Source: an uncultured Candidatus Melainabacteria bacterium (lineage in GTDB: Bacteria > Cyanobacteriota > Vampirovibrionia > Gastranaerophilales > Gastranaerophilaceae). From it: 64,000 nt of DNA. The stretch lies in contig CAKVDZ010000008.1 of assembly GCA_934728585.1 (NCBI GenBank), positions 16,888 through 80,887 on the forward strand. The letters run 5' to 3'. The notes beneath the pieces are model-generated. The model was not told the origin of the DNA. It did no database searches and was given only the letters and a program-made list of their open reading frames with translations. Positions within the stretch are counted from its first letter, which is position 1, and each line of letters opens with the position of its first letter. The translations under genes were made by a program, and so were the position numbers. This document shows positions 61,368 through 64,000 of the stretch, in pieces.

Positions 61368-62345
61368 CTATTTCTTATCATCATCTTTTTTTGTTGATGT
61401 TCGTTCATTTTGCTCTGCCATAATCAAACTTTCTTGTTTTCTAGCATCTGCTGCCAATTTTTCGTTAGCAGATCTCAAATTTTCTTGTTTATTCATTTCT
61501 GCTTGATAAGATTCTATTTCTTCTTTCTTTTGATTATTTGCATTTATTGCATCTGCACGTTCTTGTTTGTAATCAGCTTCATGTTGTTTGATATCTTTTT
61601 TAGCCTGTTCTATCTTGTCTTCTTCGGCTTTAATTTTATCTTCTAAAGCTTTTTTATCTGTTTCATACTGAGGATTTTTAATCATTTTTGATGGATTATT
61701 TGGATCCTGAATAGTTTGTTTTAAATTATTTATATCATTTTTAAAACCAGCAATATTATTTTTATAAGTTTTTATATTACCGTTCAATTCAGTAATTGCC
61801 GTACTATGAGCATCTTCTTTGTTATTATACTTGTCAACTTTTGCTTGAGTACCATCAGCTCCATTAACAGCTTTTTCAGCTTCTTCTTTTTTACCTTTAG
61901 CCGTTTCGTATGCATTTTTTGCATTTGCTACTTCAGCATCATATTTACCAATATTAGCTTGAACTGTTTGTAATTCAGAAGCTAACTTTGTATCTGACAT
62001 TTTTGTATAATCGTCTTTACTAGGAGCAGTTGATGCCATCGCTGCTGTAGTCGATTTTACTTGAGCATTTGATAACAACATTGTACCAGCGCCTAATGCA
62101 AGCGAGAAAATAGATTTTGTCAACTCTGCTCTTGCAGCTTTGTTACGTTGTTTTTTCAAATCTTCTAAAATTTGATTTTTGCCATTAATTGCCAAATCAT
62201 CAATTTTTCTAGAAAAAACTGAGTTATCATATTCTTTATCAGTACTTGCTAACAAACGTCTTGTGGTATCATATGATGAACCTTGTACACCACTAGCTTT
62301 TCTTGCGTTTAATTCTGCTTTTGCTGAATCAAAAGGATTTCCCAT
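61368..62345 (-). CDS. Coiled-coil protein, unknown function
   Basis: A 325-residue protein starting MGNPFDSAKAELNARK. A hydrophobic Ala/Leu segment lies at about 75-95 (SIFSLALGAGTMLLSNAQ), followed by a coiled coil (about 120-310) rich in Lys/Glu/Ala and a polar end. It shares with its neighbour the N-terminal NPF, the mid-protein hydrophobic helix and the long coil. Shine-Dalgarno AAGG. Function unknown. Confidence 0.6.
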   Translation of the reverse strand: MGNPFDSAKAELNARKASGVQGSSYDTTRRLLASTDKEYDNSVFSRKIDDLAINGKNQILEDLKKQRNKAARAELTKSIFSLALGAGTMLLSNAQVKSTTAAMASTAPSKDDYTKMSDTKLASELQTVQANIGKYDAEVANAKNAYETAKGKKEEAEKAVNGADGTQAKVDKYNNKEDAHSTAITELNGNIKTYKNNIAGFKNDINNLKQTIQDPNNPSKMIKNPQYETDKKALEDKIKAEEDKIEQAKKDIKQHEADYKQERADAINANNQKKEEIESYQAEMNKQENLRSANEKLAADARKQESLIMAEQNERTSTKKDDDKK

Positions 62346-62491
62346 AGTTCACGACCTTTTCTTTACGTTACACTATACCTACAATACATACATCGGTATT
62401 TAAGAACATGAACTTTAGTGATTTTGAGTCTAATTTAACATTTCGTTACAATTGTTTTTATGCATTGTTTTTATATCTTTAATTACATAAT

Positions 62492-62512
62492 AAAAAAGGA
62501 GCCGTAGCTCCT
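62492..62512 (-). terminator. Terminator of the exported membrane-anchored protein gene
   Basis: A 6-bp GC-rich stem (62497-62502 with 62507-62512) with loop CGTA. On the minus strand a T-run follows, 45 bases after the stop codon. Confidence 0.75.
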
Positions 62513-62557
62513 ATGGTTAATGTTGTCATGTGTTTATTAGATTTTGTCTGTTTAATA

Positions 62558-63712
62558 CTAGATATTTGATTTTGCTTTAAGCATTCCCGCTTTAATCCCC
62601 TGCGCCAGGTCTGCGCGACCATTCTTTTCATAAATTTTGGTCATTGATTCTAAAAATTTCATACTGTCAATGTTTGACGCTTTTGCAACTGTATTCATTG
62701 AGTTTTGAATAGGTTTATTCATATTTACGTTAACTCTTGAGCCAACTGTAGACATTGTTCTAGGTTGTGCTGGTTGAGATTTTACTTGCGTTTGAGCAAC
62801 TTGTGATGGTGACACAGCTTTTTTCATCATAATATCTGTTGTCATGTAAGGATTTTTGTTGCTTGCTTGATATGCACGCATGCCATATCCAGCATTTGCA
62901 TTTATAGATGGTTTAATAGTCTGATTAGCAATTGGTTGTTGATTTGCTATTGGTAATGTAGACGCAGGTCGTTCTAAAGACATAGGTCCTGCAACTTGAC
63001 GTCTCATTGACAAGTCTTTGTACAAATTAATTTCTCTTTCTTTTAGACTTTGAGCCAAACCAATTGCTGTTTCAGGCTCATCTTTTTTGAATAATTTAAT
63101 ACCACAGAATAAAATTAAACCGATTAAACCAGTAGTTATAATATTTGAAGTATTACCTTGAGAAAGGATTTCTTTAATCTTGGCTAAAAATCCAGTTGCT
63201 GTAGCCAAGCCAGAATTGTCTTCTTCTTCGTCAATTTCTTCATCGTAAACTGGCATATAGCTATCCATTGGAGCTGATAACGTAATTGATTCACCTTTAT
63301 CTTTTTTGTGTTTTTTAGGTTTGATTACAGATTTATTGTTGATTGCTTGAAGTTCAGTTTCTTCAGCTTCAACTGTAATCGCAGAATTTGAAATATTTTT
63401 TGCTTGAATAGAAATGTTCAAATCCTTGTCACCTACTGGTTCTACCATTACACTATCAACTTCAGCAGCGTTTTTATAAACTGTATTTAATGATTTTGAT
63501 GGTTTAACATTTTTGATTGTCAAAATCATGTTATCTTGTGATTGTATAGTTCTTTTTACATCAGCTTCACTTTGAGTATTTAAAGTGATACTGTATGTAT
63601 CTTTTAAAGAATCAATTTGAATTGAATTTAAAATATTCTCTTTATTAGTTGCAGCATTTGCAGATAATGTAGTTACTGTTAAAATGAATAATGCTGTAAG
63701 TAAGCGTTTCAC
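62558..63712 (-). CDS. Exported single-span protein with AMIN-like N-domain
   Basis: A 384-residue protein with GTG start (AGGGGTGG upstream) and signal peptide ending SANA before ATNKEN. Residues 27-110 are a beta-rich domain with repeats reminiscent of AMIN domains that bind peptidoglycan or secretins (IQIDSLKDTYSITLNTQ, NMILTIKNVKPSKSLNTVY). An acidic linker precedes a membrane helix (about 191-207), followed by a Ser/Pro/Gln-rich cytoplasmic tail. AMIN identity is tentative. It could belong to a pilus or envelope complex. Confidence 0.5.
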   Translation of the reverse strand: MKRLLTALFILTVTTLSANAATNKENILNSIQIDSLKDTYSITLNTQSEADVKRTIQSQDNMILTIKNVKPSKSLNTVYKNAAEVDSVMVEPVGDKDLNISIQAKNISNSAITVEAEETELQAINNKSVIKPKKHKKDKGESITLSAPMDSYMPVYDEEIDEEEDNSGLATATGFLAKIKEILSQGNTSNIITTGLIGLILFCGIKLFKKDEPETAIGLAQSLKEREINLYKDLSMRRQVAGPMSLERPASTLPIANQQPIANQTIKPSINANAGYGMRAYQASNKNPYMTTDIMMKKAVSPSQVAQTQVKSQPAQPRTMSTVGSRVNVNMNKPIQNSMNTVAKASNIDSMKFLESMTKIYEKNGRADLAQGIKAGMLKAKSNI

Positions 63713-63880
63713 TATTCCACCCCTTCGTATCTAATTAACACATCTTTTGATGTCTGTCTTTTGACATTATTAGTGTATATTTTTTTTGCAAAAACGACAT
63801 CAACCTATAGATTAAAGTTTTTTCGCATTTTATAGACCAAAGGATCAATATGAGAAAAATTTAAAATAAATATAAAAATC

Positions 63881-63909
63881 TTGATTTAATTTTTAATTTA
63901 TATTAGAAT
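63881..63909 (+). promoter_or_regulatory. Promoter of the right-edge RNA
   Basis: TTGATT (63881-63886), 17-base spacer, TAGAAT (63904-63909). The predicted start is about 63916. Confidence 0.55.
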
Positions 63910-63915
63910 ATCTTT

Positions 63916-64000
63916 GTACACTGAATAAATTTGCGGAAGTAACTCCACGGTGAAACTTGATGAACCGAAGTCAAATTAAAGCCATTGAGTTACAAAGCAA
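63916..64000 (+). ncRNA. Start of a structured RNA or untranslated leader (continues outside window)
   Basis: No ORF is visible in this stretch. Paired segments found by hand: TTGC (63931-63934) with GCAA (63997-64000), a 7-bp helix 63939-63945 with 63987-63993, and CGGT (63948-63951) with ACCG (63964-63967). An alternative pairing joins 63912-63918 with 63991-63997. It could be a riboswitch-like leader or an ncRNA. It matches no class recognised here, and the 3' end may lie past the window. Confidence 0.4.

Noticed and set aside
61368..62345. Phage tape-measure protein assignment for the coiled-coil genes
   Set aside because: Although long and coiled, neither gene has phage structural neighbours and both have their own ribosome sites and hairpins.

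Overview
The window is AT-rich, gene-dense bacterial DNA with 67 protein genes and two tRNA genes. The source looks like a strictly fermentative, diderm gut bacterium of the non-photosynthetic Cyanobacteria-related lineage (Vampirovibrionia/Melainabacteria, probably Gastranaerophilales). This placement is an inference. It rests on type IV pilin-like proteins with the start FTLAETLIVMGIIGVVAALTIPN, LPS-type genes (lptB, an LptF/G permease, a RfaE1-like kinase, an O-antigen ligase), [FeFe]-hydrogenase and AdhE fermentation genes, SpmA/SpmB without sporulation genes, and small proteins with an N-terminal SF(K/R)G motif. No prophage, insertion sequence, CRISPR array or rRNA was seen.

Left part (1-20.4 kb): truncated dxr; an amino-acid-type binding lipoprotein; lptB-lptF/G and a phosphodiester glycosidase; a prepilin whose leader carries an in-frame repeat insertion; a TPR protein and pth; a double-HTH regulator; a structured RNA element followed by tRNA-Lys; two paralogous exported proteins; a minus-strand run (sigma factor, gcvPB, a dehydratase-activase relative, a membrane protein, miaA); rpsT; a second pilin; a zinc-ribbon protein; spmA-spmB; twin HTH regulators; and tRNA-Met.

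Centre (20.5-32.6 kb): the redox and hydrogen block. adhE has a near-consensus promoter and a Rex-like operator. It is followed, across an intrinsic terminator, by rex, a [2Fe-2S] protein, a PAS-containing sensory-type [FeFe]-hydrogenase, a SpoIIE/PP2C-type phosphatase, a second [2Fe-2S] protein and a putative catalytic group B-like [FeFe]-hydrogenase. This reads as an H2/NADH sensing-and-response operon. Upstream lie folP, a CMP-sugar synthetase, a queuosine-precursor transporter and two SF(K/R)G proteins.

Right part (32.9-64 kb): a GH57 enzyme; rpsP; a histidine kinase / receiver / degenerate GspE-like ATPase operon; trxB and pgi; an envelope glycan operon (RfaE1-like, DUF4330, O-antigen ligase) and LCP/LemA/sigma genes; folE2, aroQ, wecB, trmFO, pgeF; a GH38 mannosidase; folK; a flavoprotein; a third pilin; two long coiled-coil proteins; and an exported membrane-anchored protein. 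A strong promoter near the right edge starts an apparently structured RNA that runs to the window end.

Two themes cut across the window. First, several genes have a -10 box 6-7 bases from the ATG and no Shine-Dalgarno, which predicts leaderless mRNAs beside ordinary Shine-Dalgarno genes. Second, two regions outside the genes fold into convincing RNA structures that match no family recognised here.
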